Shown here: piece by piece, positions 12,246 through 26,000 of the stretch
Layout of the letters: each line of letters opens with the position of its first letter
How positions within the stretch are numbered: position 1 is the first letter of the stretch
NCBI RefSeq assembly: GCF_027942865.1
Contig: NC_134509.1
Location: forward strand, 15,960,017-16,024,016
Direction of reading: 5' to 3'
From: Odontesthes bonariensis
Taxonomy: Eukaryota; Chordata; Actinopteri; Atheriniformes; Atherinopsidae
DNA length: 64,000 nt
The notes under the pieces: model-generated
Told to the model about the DNA's origin: nothing
What the model saw: only the letters and a program-made list of their open reading frames with translations
Databases searched by the model: none
Program-made: the position numbers and the translations under genes

Positions 12246-12727
12246 AGTGTGTGATATATATTTTTGTTTTGTTATGTTTAATTGGTTTCATAATATGATT
12301 CCGTTTTTCTAATAAGATGTAATCTGTTTCTATGAAACCCTGGAAAAGTGAATTTCCTGAAGAGAATTCGTGATCTTTACAAATGTGCCTCCATGATTTC
12401 ATTTATCGGGGATATGAGGTAGTATCCATACCTTTTTTTTACAATGAATATTGGAAGCTACGTAAGCCCAAGGTAGAAAACAAACAAACAAAAACCTCGT
12501 TTACTGTGATGTGACAACTTATTAATAAATGGTTTTTAGATGTTAGATGTTAACAGAGTCAAACACCTGAGCCTTCGCTGCTTCTTGGGTACAAACGTGT
12601 TTGAAGCATATGGGAAATAGAACCCCAGCTATTTGCCTCGCAACGGATCCGGACATGATTAACTGACGGACCGTTTCCGGTTCACTTGTCAACAGAGTAG
12701 TTCCACGCGTGTTTTGGTGCTGTGAAG

Positions 12728-15700
12728 ATGGTAAGTCTGTTTATATCATAAGTAACGACAGTCACCAATTGCTGTGGAAATAATTAAGCTGCAGCTGTTA
12801 TTTTTGTGTGTTTATATTTTTCAGCCGAAGACTCAGAAGACGAAAGGCGAGAAAGTTTGTCATCCGTTCAGTAGAAAGGCTGCATATCTGGCTCGAGAGG
12901 AAATCAGACTGAAAAAGAAAGAAAGGTGTGTATACGAAAAAAATAAAACACAAAATACATCGAGTTTCTGTCGTGTAAAGAATTTATCGGTGTTTAAATG
13001 ATCAACTTTACTTCGTGTGTATTGCAACAGAAGAGCCATGCAACTCTAACCATTTAAAAACACAGACATTTTTGAAGATTTTTCTCCATTAAAGAACATA
13101 GTAATGGAGAGAAATTAAGCTTGAGCCAGAAATATAAAAGAGATGAAAATATAGAAGGTTGCACTCTTGTTTCCTTTTTCATGAAAGCTGTTTGTGTAGC
13201 CACTTAATATACTGCTGACATATACATTAATGAATGTTCCTCAGGCAGACATTTTTTCAAATGTTTGGACATCTTTCATTTAACTGGCTCCTCTAATGTT
13301 TTAGGCAGAAGAATGAAAAAGCAACACGATTGAGCAACACCGGTAAGCAGCTTTATCGCTCATTTGAGTAAAACGGCAAAATCACAGGTTGATAAACTCT
13401 TCTGTTGTTGCGTTTGGGTGTCAAATCACAGGCGAGAAGCTGTTGTGGTTTCAGAGTCAATTGGATCCCACAAAGACAAGTTACACGCGGAAGGATGCCT
13501 GTGACATTATTGAAAGGTCAGAGGCAGTTTTTATTCATTGCTTTTATTCATCTGTTCATCTGTTTTTTTTTCCAACTACTCATAGTTTTCATTTTGAAAA
13601 TCATAGAAATGTCTCCAAAATACCTTCAGAGACGCACAGAAGATGCTGAATGACCAAAATGTTCCACGAAACGGATCAAAGTTGGGCCACCAAAGAGATT
13701 TATAAATATAGCTGCAAGCAGCGATGTGGGGGTCCTAGCAGAATGGCACAATAGGCAAGGCTTGGGCTGCTCAGGAAGGCGTCGTGAGTCCATGCGCCAA
13801 GTTTGGCATCGATACATCAATGCATCGCAGAGATGCGGCCAAATGTCCCGTTTGCGCGTCGGCGTAGAGTTTGATTGGCTGCCGCGGTGAAACGGAAGTG
13901 AAATAAAAAAAATCCACATGATAACTTATGTGCGGCTTGGTCTGAAGATTCTATGTGCCAAGTCCCGTGGAGATTGGACAATCTCAGTGGCCTGAAATAC
14001 TTTTTGAAGGTTTTCGATTAAATTCAAAATGGCGGAAAATCCAAGATGGCGCTGATGATGTCATGATGTGCGTTGACCTCGTCTTTATCCAGGGATTCCA
14101 TCGGTACCTCATTTGTGAAATTTGGACCAAGGGGTCCAAAGATATGAGCAAAAATGCATTTTTGCTACATATAGCGCCACCTATTGGCCAAACGTCACCA
14201 AACTTCTTGGGCCTCTTACGGCCTTGGTCTTGAGTCTTTGTTAGAAGTTTGACGTCATAACATCAAATGGTTGCCAAGATATGGCCTCACTTCCGGTTTG
14301 GCGGCGTCAACCTCGAGTTTGATTGGCTTTTATTGGAAAACGGAAGCCTAATTAAAAATTCCACACGATAACTTTTGTGCGGCTTGGTCTTAAGAGTCTA
14401 TGTGCCAAGTTTCGTGAAAATTGGACAATCTCTGTGACCTGAAATGCTTTTTTAAGCTTTTTGATTAAATTCAAAATGGCGGAAAATCTAGGCATACGCA
14501 AATTGACGTCATAGGGTGCGTTGGACTCGTCATGATCCAAGGATTCCAACGATGCCTCATTTGTGAAATTTGGACCAAGTAGTCAAAAGTTATTAGGCTG
14601 AATGCACTTTGAACTTTGACGTGTTGGTGGCGCTAGAGAGTAGACTCTTGGGCCATGAAAATTCTTGAGTTTGTGATTGGCACTTGGCTGATTACGTGTG
14701 CCAAATTTCACAACTTTCTCGCATTACGTTCATGGGGCTGCCATAGACTTCAATTGCAGCAGAAACTGAACAATAATAATAGGAAAAGCTACTATTCCAA
14801 TGGGTTCCTGCAGCTTCGCTGCTAGGACCCCCAATAAACAAAAGTGAGACGTAATGATAAAAGTAATCCATAAGCATCCATAAGCACATGCAAAATTATG
14901 CAGGACATCTGCAAATGACATGGTTGCAACCACAAATCTAATACGCGTTGTGTGTAGTTATTTGTGTTGAGCCTTTTTCACATGTGTACCACATGGTTCA
15001 GGTGATAGAGTTATTGTCTTCTAAACAGAAGTTTGGTGATTTGATTCCAAGCCACTCTATGTATGGACGCGTCCTCGGTCAAAAAACCCAGCCACACCAT
15101 CCCTGATAAGCTCATCTCTGTGTGATGGCAGAGGAATAAACATGTTGAATACCATATGTAGAGAGCAAATATATGATAAGAGACACTCTGTGAGAGAGTG
15201 GGCAACACAAAGTGAAGCAGTTTGTAGAGCCCAGGTAAGTTTATATAAACATGCACCAGTTAGCATTTCTTTTATAATCCACACAAGAGAGCCTGTGGTA
15301 TATTGGTGCTTAGTGACCCGACATGCTTTTCTGTGCATGTGTTCAGTTACCTCTGTAGATTTGACGCAGAACTTGAGCAGATCGAGATAGCAAATGGGAT
15401 CAAGGGTCGGCAGGGTCGTCTCCATGGCGCCAGAGAGGCCGTCATCAAACAGACGATAGAGCGGGAGCGGGTGCAGTACGAGAGTATCGGGTTAGGTGAG
15501 TCCCCTTTATCGTCTTTCACGTATATGCTGCGCATGCAGGCATCCAAAGCTGAAAAATACTCCTTTATCAAATGTTGTGTCGTTCACAGAGATCCCAGAC
15601 GTCATCAATGCAAAGCATCTGAAAACATTCAGGTGAGTTGACAAACTGTGTGCCATGGCAAGGAGGGTTCCGCCTTCTGTTGTTTGACAGAATTTGATTG

Positions 15701-16989
15701 GGCAAGTTTATTTCCTTTTCATACATAATGTCCATTCAAAGGGTTTTATGTGAAGATTAGAAAGAGAAAACTTGCATAAAACCATTAAATGACTGAAGAG
15801 TGTCAAAATGCATAATGTATAAAAAGTCATTTTCATAAACATTTGTAGTAAAAGGGGATTTAAACGAGTTGATGGAAAAGAAATTGCACAGGAAAATGCA
15901 TAAAAGCAAAAACATGTCTGAGAGAAGTGTGCAGTTGTAAAAACTACTAAGTTCTGGGTCGAAGTGGTTCCAGCAGAGGGCGGCAGAATAACACACATAA
16001 TTTCACCTTGTTTGTTCTGAGCGCTCTGCTCCACCAGCTGACCAGTCACTGAAGGTCCGAGACTCTTTCCAGGGTTGTATTTCGTTAACATGTCTGAGAT
16101 ATATTGGGACCTGACCACTCAGAGTCCTGTGAACGATAACCAGGGTCTTAGATTCTGTTGTATATTCAGTTGGAAGCCAGTCCTAAGATCTTAGAGCAGG
16201 AGTGATGTGTGATCTTCCCCTGGTGCTTGTCAGCATTTTAAATTGGTCACAGATGTCTCATGTTCTTGGTTTGAAGCCCACTAAGAGTTTTGACACTTAG
16301 TTAAGACTTAAGTGTTTTGCAGTGATCAACCTTACAAGAAATAATGAGCGTTAGCTGGCTGGATAACTGGCGACAGCTCAGTTATCTCCCTGACAGACGA
16401 GTCGGCAACAGTTGGAGTCTTTGACATTCTTACATGCTCGTTTATCCCCAATCAAAGCTTATTAGATTTTGGGATTTGTGATGTCTCCTCTGGTATTATC
16501 AAGGTGTTTTGGTTAGTGTTGCAGAAAAAAATGTATCATCTGGTCTTCTTGGAGCCTCCACTGCTAACCCCGTGTCTTTATGTTCTATCCTGGGAATCAG
16601 TTTGTCCACCATTGGATGTTTCTCATTTGATGAAGTCATTTGCTCACTCTTGTGTATGATGCAGTGCTGATAAAATCAAGTCCTTAACACAACATATTGT
16701 GTAAATCATCTTCTTCCAGGAATCCGTTTCTTTTAAAGGAAGCCTAAAAGTGCAGACATCCAGGATTTGAGCATGGATGTTTGAATATCTGTAAATATTT
16801 CTTTGTTTTGGCAGAGAGTGGACCGGAGATCTGAAGAAACTTCCAAATATTAAAATGCGGAAAGTGTCAAATAAAGGTCTGGATGCAAAGAATGAAGCAG
16901 AAGAGGAAGATGATGATCTTGAGGAAGATGAGGATGATTTGGATGATGAGCAGGTAGATGAGAAGGTGCAGATGTCAGAAACTCACTGA
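12728..16989 (+). CDS. tma16: Translation machinery-associated protein 16 homologue
   Basis: Seven coding exons: 12728-12730 (ATG only), 12825-12925, 13305-13342, 13432-13516, 15347-15495, 15590-15632 and 16815-16989. All introns are GT-AG and the phases agree, giving 594 nt or 197 aa (human about 203). Landmarks: basic N-terminus [20 protein letters not shown], then [13 protein letters not shown], the [21 protein letters not shown] block, [10 protein letters not shown] and [10 protein letters not shown]. These match the vertebrate TMA16 family closely. The C-terminus is an acidic [12 protein letters not shown] tract. The family associates with pre-60S ribosomal particles in the nucleus. Exon 1 codes only the initiator methionine. 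Intron 4 carries a 1.1-kb repeat and a SINE. Human TMA16 is likewise next to MARCHF1. The assignment is firm. Confidence 0.96.
13705..14836. repeat. 1.1-kb inverted-ended repeat in tma16 intron 4, with two internal subunits
   Basis: The left end reads GCTGCAAGCAGCGATG then GGGGGTCCTAGCAG. The right end is the reverse complement, CTGCTAGGACCCCC, preceded by GCAGCTTCGC. Inside, a block of about 260 bp occurs twice (about 13884-14150 and 14334-14590). Both copies contain GCGGCTTGGTCT, TATGTGCCAAGT, TTCAAAATGGCGGAAAAT and CTCATTTGTGAAATTTGGAC. This is a common fish repeat type. No transposase is visible. Confidence 0.65.
14990..15250 (+). repeat. tRNA-derived SINE-like sequence
   Basis: GGTTCAGGTGATAGAG resembles a tRNA A box, and GGTGATTTGATTCC, 25 nt further on, resembles a B box. 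Between them is an anticodon-arm-like stretch. The body that follows (CTCATCTCTGTGTGATGGCA and onward) is not tRNA. It is degenerate and intronic, so unlikely to be a functional tRNA gene. Confidence 0.45.
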
Positions 16990-17259
16990 CATTTTTCTTC
17001 TATGGAGCTGGGACGTCAGACCCTCAGCAAAGATTTGGAAACTGTATAAAAAGTGTGGGAGGACGCTGCTTTTCCATGACCGTCCAGAAGATGGCGTTGA
17101 ACACCAAGATTGGAAAGTAAAATGTTACCATTCCAACCGTTTAAAGCGTATCGGTCAATGACTTCACACCAGCATCTTTAGGGGTTCTACATTCACTGTT
17201 TATTGCACAAACGAAATAGTGTTGTATGTAACCTTCATCGAGTCCAATAAGAGCTAAAA

Positions 17260-17265
17260 AATAAA
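17260..17265 (+). terminator. Candidate tma16 poly(A) signal
   Basis: AATAAA lies 271 nt after the tma16 stop codon. It is the first canonical hexamer in the 3' region. Confidence 0.55.
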
Positions 17266-17989
17266 TAGTTTTAACAAAACTGCTGTTGAGGGTTTAAGTT
17301 GGAGGAAACTGTATTATTTATTTTTTTTGTGACATGCTAGTAATGCCGGTTAATTAAACCTGTATAAAAATGGACAGGGATAAACAACAGTCCCTTTTAG
17401 TAATCTAATCTAATGTAAAACATGAACGAATGGCAACCATGAACGTTCTAGTTACATTCACATAAATAACTGATCTCCAGAGGAAGATCACGTACAGCTG
17501 CAAACTGTCAAAACAAAACATCATAAACAAAGGGCTACGTGATGTTCTATTTCAACAAATTTCCCTATGATCATAGCTTTTTTCCAAAATATTACATGTT
17601 AGATTTCAGACTGAGATAAAGATTTAGTTTGAATGATTCTTTCTCTACTTGCAGTATCTGACTCTTTGGTGTCTAAAGACCTGATTGTCTAGAGGGAGTG
17701 CTTAGGCCTCAGTATGCTTCAGACAAAGACGACCTCAAAAGCATCTGAATTATGGGTTACTCATCATTCTGCCTACAAATGCCCTTTCCACCTGTCTCAC
17801 ACCAACATAAATGCTGTCAGGGAGAGAGTATGTATCCTTGACAGCACAACACCATGAGCAGATGAAGTCATTCGTGGGTCCACGTCTCTCTTTCACTCAC
17901 CAACAAAGAAAGTCTCTACTGGTTAAGTATATATTATAGCGTGTATTTAAAAAAAAAAAAAAAAAAAAGAAAAGTGGGGTGGTATCACT

Positions 17990-17995
17990 TTTATT
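17990..17995 (-). terminator. Candidate distal marchf1 poly(A) signal
   Basis: A minus-strand AATAAA (plus TTTATT) lies about 720 nt past the marchf1 stop. A proximal copy is at 18434-18439. The convergent tma16 signal lies about 730 nt away. Confidence 0.45.
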
Positions 17996-18717
17996 TATTT
18001 GTTGCTTATTTAATGGAAAAATAGAAAAGACTAAACTAGATATGGCTGTACTGCGGTATGCTGACATCTGGGATGTGCCACAGTATGAAGTCCAATGTGT
18101 TGCATCTGCAGGGCGTCGACTCTCACACGGCAGCACAGGGATTCTTGTTGTTTCTTAATCAACCTTCCCTTCATCTACCATTGATTTTTACAGCTCATCG
18201 TGCCTCACTTCTGTGGGTCATTTGGAACAACTAAAACATTTCTGAATTTAGACGTGGTCACGAGCTGTGCTGTGTGAGGTTTGCTTGAAGCATACTGAGA
18301 CCTTCAACCGATAGTTTCCGCGGGATTTTCACATCTTAAGTCATTGCAGGTTTACAAAGTGCATACAAATAAAATGGCATCAGTATACCATTTATCCACT
18401 GTCTTCATATACAGTACGTTCTTGGTTGCTGGCTTTATTTTCTGTCTCCTTTGCACCTCTTTTCTCGTTTCATTCTTTAATTTTTTTGTACATTCACATC
18501 AATGCAGCCCTTCTGCCTTCAGTTTTCCTGAATCACTGAAGGACTGGGTCAGTTCTTACGCTTTAAACCTGTCCGTTCAATCCCGAGATCCAGCAAGCAC
18601 CGGAGCTGAAAAGAACATTAAAACGCTGCGTGAGTCTAAATCCCACCGTGCTCACACCGGCTGGTTTTTGTCGGGTGAGCAGGGTGCGATTCAACATTCA
18701 GGAGGATGGGGTCTTGC

Positions 18718-21348
18718 TCAGACGGGGTTTTGCTCCGGCGCTACTGCAGCCTCCATAGACTGATCTGAGTCCATCTGAGCCTCAGGAGCCGGCACAGGGC
18801 CCGGGGTATCTGGAACCTCCACAGTTTCATGCTTGCCGTTGGCGAGGACACTGGGCCGGGCCTGAGGGTTGTGCAGGTTTTTCTCCGGGCAGTTCTGCAC
18901 GGTGATAATGCGGTTGAAGGCCTTGAGGCGGCGCCACAGCTGCAGGTAGACTTTACACTGGATGTACATGAAGATGAGGCCACCTGTAGAGCCAATGGCC
19001 ACCACAATCAGCTTGGTCCAGAAGGGCCATTCCAGCACACCTGTGGACACACAAACGCACAGCTGCCATCAGTCAACCTGCAGAAAGTGTGAGGGATCGT
19101 GATGGTGGTGTGTGCAGAGCTGTGCTTACCCTGCAGCGAATAGTACTTCACAAGAGAAACTCTCCATAATTCGTCTGCAATCAAGATTGGGTGTAATTCT
19201 TTAAAGTTTTTCTGATCGCTGGATTAAATTGTTCTACATGATCATTCACGACGTACATCGATGTAACCTGCTGTATCTAATTTTATGTCCTAAATCATCA
19301 CAACACGCCACACTGAACACAACATTTAGGGTACAGAAGCACTGAGGGGTCTATTTTCAATTTGGTAATGATGTGAAGAACAAATTTAGGTCAAAATATG
19401 AATCCGTCTGTGACCAGTTTGTCAAGCTGTGCTGCAGCTGTGCTTTACAGGTCGGGGACCTCATACAATTTTTTTTTATTCCTTCATAAATGTGACCAAA
19501 ATCAACATCATAGTTTTAGCACGACTCCTAAAAGTAGATGAGAACAACCCAACCAAGATTAGATTTCTAAGTTTTGGAAAATGTTCTCGTATTTCATAGC
19601 TGTGAGTGGCAACAGGTTGTAGAACTTTGTTTTCAGTGACTGAAAGTTGACTTTTCCAGCCGATCATTCCTGCACATCAGCTCAGAGGAATTTCAGCCCA
19701 CAAAGAACAGTTTCAACCCCGTTGTTGGGTTTCCTGCTCGCCCCAGGTGGTTCCCCAACATTTCTATTGGATTGATGTCAGAACTATGTCAAAATTCCAA
19801 AACGTTAGCTTCATTCTTCTTCAGATTCGTTCTGTGACGAAGGTTTCTTTTTAGATTCTTATTAACAAACTGCAGATGAGGATGAGCATGACTTTTCTTT
19901 TTGGAGAGCAGTGGACATTTTCTCACAGCTCTGACATGCACATCGATGAGGGACTCGTAAACATTACCATAGCCAAAGTTAGAGATGTCTTCAGTTGCTT
20001 AGATGTAAGTCTAGGTTCCTTTTTTGTTCCGTTGATACCAACAGCAGTCCTAACTTTCTTCCATTTGTGCAAAAGCCTGAATTCCAAAGTCCAACCTTTG
20101 AATACATGGTTTTATAACCTTTTCCCTTCTGATGAGCTCCAACAACTCTTTTCCTGAGGTCTTCACAATTCCTGCTATTGTGCTGTGATACACGTAAACA
20201 AGCATTTGTCATGATCAGACTTTGATAAATGTAAGTTTGAGTATATGTTCAAATCAGTAAGTCTGGCCTTTTGAGAGCATTGGTGTTAATGATGCATTGA
20301 AGGTTAACATTCAAGACCTTGAATGCATTTACATGTTAACTAATCAAAACGACAACAGACTGCTTTAGTACCTCTACAAATCTGCAAAACACCAAATATC
20401 TAAAACTGCTGAAACTTCCCTCTAGGATAAATACAGAGCAGAGGGACACCTATAGATGACCACCACGAGACATTTACAGTACCAGTCAAAAGATTTTTGA
20501 GCCATTCAAATGGATAGGTACAGTACACACCTACCATGTGTCCAAACCTTTGGTGACTGGCACTGAATACTCTACACTACACACACATTCCACTAGATTT
20601 AGAGGAAACGCATAAACACAGAGCAACTGCAAAGAAAAAAACACATCTCCAGAGTCACACAGCCAGAGTCAGACAGGTGTAAAGATCAACAGGTGAAAGG
20701 TTGCAGGGACCCTGTGGAGTATTGACCACGCGTTCTACTGTTCTTGGACAATTTAGAACGTCCTCCGACATCCACATGGAGGTGAAGCTGATAAACAGTT
20801 GCATCAGGATTTTGTTCTACTTAAGCATCTTGAGTACTGCGTGTCTTTAACTCTTCAACATCAACAGTCAATGCCAGCTATAATTAGAATGTCATGTCAA
20901 AGGTTAAGGAGAACCTTTGCAGGTCTGCGGGCTTAAGACTCTTACACACATTTAGGAGCTGGCACGCACTTCTTTAAAAATATAACTGTCTGGGATACAG
21001 CATCAACAAATACAGTACCCTGTAGTTTCTGCCTTGATCGACGGCTTTTAGCTGCACATTTCTGATGCTGAAATTAACGAAAGACTCAAGTCATCTTACT
21101 AACAGATATCAAAGCAATCACTCTGCAAACCCTCTGCTGTCCGTTTGAATTAATAAACACAACCGTTGCACAGTGGACAATATAAGAGAGGCTAGTCCTA
21201 AGCACAAAAAACATCCAGTGTTGGAGAGGTGGTCGCAGCAACGCTATAATGGCGCTCAACTTTAAATCAAAAAATCCCCCCACAGCAGAATTCCTGTTAA
21301 CAGCTTGTGTGGACAAAAACTCAAAACCCAAACACTACCACTTTTAGC

Positions 21349-21392
<44 letters not shown>

Positions 21393-23012
21393 ATTCGAAA
21401 GCGTCTAAGAAACTGCATCCAACATGTCATGTTAGTCAGATGATAGTTTTAAATTAGTGAGTTTAAAAAAAAGAATATAAAAAAAAACACTGCCGGGTAC
21501 CTTGAAGCTGCTACAGTCTTTATTAAGATCTAAAAGCTATTGAAGGTTACACATTTCTCTCTGTGTGTCTCTGGTATGTGAGATGGGGAGATAAAAAAGT
21601 ACTGACCGTTCTTCCCAAGTCTGATCTCGTCAGTGGTTCTCTTGATCAGAATGAGGATAGACCACAACATAAACACTATTGCTATCAGGTGAAAAAACAC
21701 TGAACAGAAGATCTTTCTCCTCTCACTCTTCGTCATGTGTAGCTTCTCCCACTGGAAAACAGAGGGGTGGAGACAAAGATGAGGAAACAGTGCCGAGAAC
21801 TGCACCTCCTGTCTTGATGTTTACAACTCTCAGTAAGCATGTCTGCATACCTTGCTCAAAGGTTTGAGCTTTGTCTCCATGATGAAGTCATATTTGCAGA
21901 GTTCACAGCAGCGAGTGTCTGAGGATTTGATCCACTGGTTGAGACACGACTGGTGGACAAAACTCAGGCTTCCCGTGCAGCGACATGGCATTATCAGTGG
22001 GCAATCGTCATCCCCCTCACAGTGACAGATCCTACACACACACACACACACACACAGAATAAGCGCATACAGGTCAGGAATAATAATAATATGGGGCCTC
22101 TACAAGTTTTATAAATCCTCCCTCTTTTTCTCTCCACTGATTTTTTTGGATAAGCTTTATGGTGTTACATGTTTGGTACTCAGAAACTAACCTGCAGACC
22201 TCCAGCTCAGAATCATCCGAACAAGGTTGCCCTGCGCCCCCATTCATACTGCAGTGTTTCTGTTGTGTGGGTGCTGACATGTCCCCACCTCCTGACCCCT
22301 TCTCCTGGTATTTCTTGGTAATGAGCTCCTCGACGTCTTCTGCCAATGAAGAACTGCCTTTTGGGCTCCTTGACTTGCAGTTCTTCTTCTCGTTTTCTTT
22401 GCTGCGTGATCTCTCCCTCTGTGAAACATCGCTGTCTCTCTTGATTGAGCTCCTGATGTTGTGGCGCTTCTTAAGGCCACTATCTTCCACCAGAGGATGA
22501 TTCTCCTTCCCTTCATCTGAGTCCACTGACTGCAGCTCCATTATCTCTGCTTTGTCTTCACCTCCTTTACGCCCATTTGTTGCGTCCCTCTCTCGACTGC
22601 TTACACTGCGGCGGCGCGCTCTTCTGGCTTTCTCCTTGCTCCAGCTGCGGGCCTCACGCCACGCCTCGTCCTCAGTGGAGGATTCAGACTGTGGGGCACC
22701 TGAGCAGCGGAGCCGGGGAGGGAGCTCCTTGCGGTTCTTGAAGGAGCGCTCCCTCTTCTCCCCCAGCTCATTGCGGTCAGAACTGAGACTGCGGTCGCTC
22801 TGTTCCTGTTTGCCGTTTGATTCCACGCAGTCCAAGGTGGTGCAGCTGCTCCTTTTGCGGCGGTGACGCCTCTTGACCTGCTTTTTCAGGGCCTGAGCCG
22901 ATGAGCTCAGAGCTGTGCCGGTGACTGTCATTGCAGGGGTATTGTGTGCGGGCTTTCTGTGTTGGTGTGACTCAGAAGTATCCTCCTGTAAACGGGTCAG
23001 CTGTCCAGAACT

Positions 23013-23053
<41 letters not shown>

Positions 23054-26000
23054 TACACGTAGATGGAGATGAGCATACATATGTGAAAAAGAATGTGAAT
23101 GTGAAGTCAAATAAATGAGAATGACAGTAAATTTGATTGGATGCACTCAAATGGTTCATTCAAATAACAAAAACTGAACTACAGGTTTATTTTCAATTAC
23201 TCTGGTTTTGAGTTGTCGATTTGTTGAATTTCTTCCATTACAAAACTAGGAAAATACAATTTTGTTGTGTGAGCACTGATAAGTAACCTTTAGAACTCAA
23301 CAGCACCATCACCTCTAAGCCCAGTTGCTCTGAAAGAATGTGTTTTCAAGGCAAAGAAAAGTCTTACGATTAACAAGATATCTACAATTTCTAAACAGAT
23401 TAATCTAGCTGAATTTCTTAAATGTGATTCTTTTGTTTTTGGGGGGAATTCAGTTCAAGTCCATCCTGAAATGAGGCATAAATACCTCAAAAACCTTGGT
23501 AAATAAAACCTCTGCTTCCTGCAATTGTGGATACAAATAAAAACACATAACTTGGTTGCTTTTGGAATTTTATTTCTTCTGTTAAGCCTCGTCACGTAAT
23601 TATTTTTATGTGAAGTGGAAACAGTTTGTGATCACTGAAGTCTACTTGCCATTTTATTAATGTGAACAACATAATGTTTAACGTTCATAGTGCATCTTTT
23701 GTGGACGATGACACAGGATGTCAACCATGACTGACTGTTCCTACCAAACAGATAATGAATAATGTGACACAAAAATAGAAACTGAGTCAGTGATACCAGT
23801 ACTCAATTAATATGAAATGAGAAGAGAATGATAAGTGACAAATGGAGGCTCAGACGCTCACAAACATCACGCGCCAATGTTCCTAATGAACACAGTGTTC
23901 TTTCAGCCTTGAAGCCAAAGGACTGAGCGTTACAGACGCCATCGCTGCTTCATTTCCTGAAAGATTCTATTTCTGGAATCAATTATCCTCCTCTTATTTA
24001 CTGCACTGTGGGAACATCCATTTTCACTTTGTTGTGCCCTGAAGGTTGCAGTGGGCCATACTAATTGAACGTCCCACTCACTAGAGAGTAGTTCTTAAAC
24101 AGTGCATGTTAATATCACAGAAATCTCCATCTGTTTTCGGCTTTAACAAAGATATTTGTTTGCATATTTGACATGTACGCCAGTATTTCCTCTCAGTCGC
24201 TTTAATTCTTTAAAAAGAGAGCTTTCTTACCTGCATATGTCCTGAGTAGATGGACTTAGTGATGTCCTTGAGGCTGTAGTATGTCCAGCTGTAGAGTTGC
24301 TGGCCTGAAACATCAAACACCCTCTATTTAGCACTATTCAGAATTCACTTGGGTTTTTTCAACTGGGTTTGTTAGTCTGGCTAAAAAAATTGGTAACGTA
24401 CAATTTCTGTGAGACCAACTAACAGTCTATACATATGTGTGTGTGTGTGTATTTTCTTATCTGATGTCATGTAAATGACATGTTATGACAGATACATTCA
24501 GTTTATTTGCTGGTTTCCAGTTCAAAACAATAAACTAGAATATACAAAAACTCAAGGGATCCGTTTAGTTTTTGACTCTTTGACAGAGCTGCTAGAATAA
24601 TTGAGCCTCCCATGTAGAGCAAAGTGTTTTGATTCATAGTTGACTTTAAAAATGTAAATTAGTAATGCTTACAACTTCGTTAAAAATCCCTTGAGTCATA
24701 CAACAGTGTGTACTCGGAGCACTAAGAGCTGCCTCACACTATGTGTTTAAACAGTGTTTCATCAAAAGAAGACATATCATATCCTGTGAACTGTGACCTT
24801 GGTTTTGGCCCTTTAAGCTTAAATATTTGATGGTTACCTTGGAGATGTTGCTGGATCGACTTCCTGAGCGCCCAGGTGCTTTCCTCCCCTGCAGGGAGAA
24901 ATTGAGGCAGAAAATCATTAGAGCCAAAGAACACAAAAAACGAATGTGATGCTTTAATGATATCTGGCAGCTCTGTAGCCTGAGATTGAATTACTCTGGC
25001 ACACAACACCAGGAATAATAATAAAAGAATGACGAAACAATACTTTCCTGCGCTTATGTCCGTTAAAGTTAAGGGCTGCAGTGACTGACAAAGCAATCTG
25101 CGGAAATTCGAAAATGTAATCTGCCGATGCTTCCACTTTGATAGGTGAGAAATTTCAGAAATTTAAGTTCATTTTTTAAATAATAATTTAGTTTCAAGTA
25201 GCCAAAAACAGACACATTGGAATAGCTTCTGTTCTGAATCTGGTGTAAAGACACCAAAAAAAAAAGAGTTACTTACACTAAGCAGCTTTTAACACCTCTC
25301 GTGTCTACAGCACTCGGTGTTGCATGATCCTGCTGCATTTACAGTTTATAATCCAGCGTCAGAGGTCACATGTTCTTGCTATTTCACTGTGACCTGAGCT
25401 AAAGCCAGCAATCCTATTACCTGGTTGGCCTGCTTCATGAGCATGATGGTGCTCTGCAATGTGTTGCTATTTAAAGTCAACTTAAGGCACATTTTCCAGA
25501 ACTTGCCAGGGTGCTGATCGTCTCAACTCAGCTGTTACGCCACAGACTTAATCATCACTGTCTGTGGCCACAGTCCCTCCTTGCATCACTTTAGGAGATT
25601 GCAATGAACCAAGTTATTTTCCCCACACCAACACAGTTTCAAACCTTGCCTGCCAGGGGCTGGAAGATAGTCTTCTATAGTACATGTGGGTCTTGATTTA
25701 ATTCAAGATTTTTTATATCCTCTGGTTGCAATTTTTTTGAGAATTCAGCAAGTAAATTCACGAGAAACTAATGTAATTTGTCATCTAAATATAGAAATAT
25801 CAACTATATATATATAAAAATCAGAATTTGCTCTGATCAGCCAGTTGTTAACTCTGGAGGCAAAACACCAGTACACTTTGAGACAAATTTCTGGCATCTG
25901 TCTGCATGTAAACCATCAAAGCCCACAAACAACGGTCAGCATTGCCTCTGCATTCACATAAGTTAATTAATGTTTTAAATCCTAAAACAACTGGATGAAT

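Larger units (their letters stand above)
9557..12727. other. Intergenic region between the zinc-finger gene and tma16, repeat-rich
   Basis: This 3.2-kb gap between divergently oriented genes should contain both promoters. It holds several transposon relics, listed separately: a Tc1-like fragment, a GGGTCCGTTTCACAAAGC-type repeat, a tandem duplication and a mariner transposase remnant. I did not identify the 5' untranslated exon of the zinc-finger gene. Confidence 0.5.

Noticed and set aside
18344-18763. 139-codon plus-strand frame
   Set aside because: It overlaps the marchf1 3' UTR and last exon antisense and shows no family similarity.
22159-22866. Plus-strand frames of 104-113 codons
   Set aside because: Shadows of the marchf1 cassette exon, caused by its GC-rich biased codons.
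22034-23051. CA arrays considered as CRISPR or satellite arrays
   Set aside because: Simple dinucleotide repeats without spacers, in vertebrate DNA.
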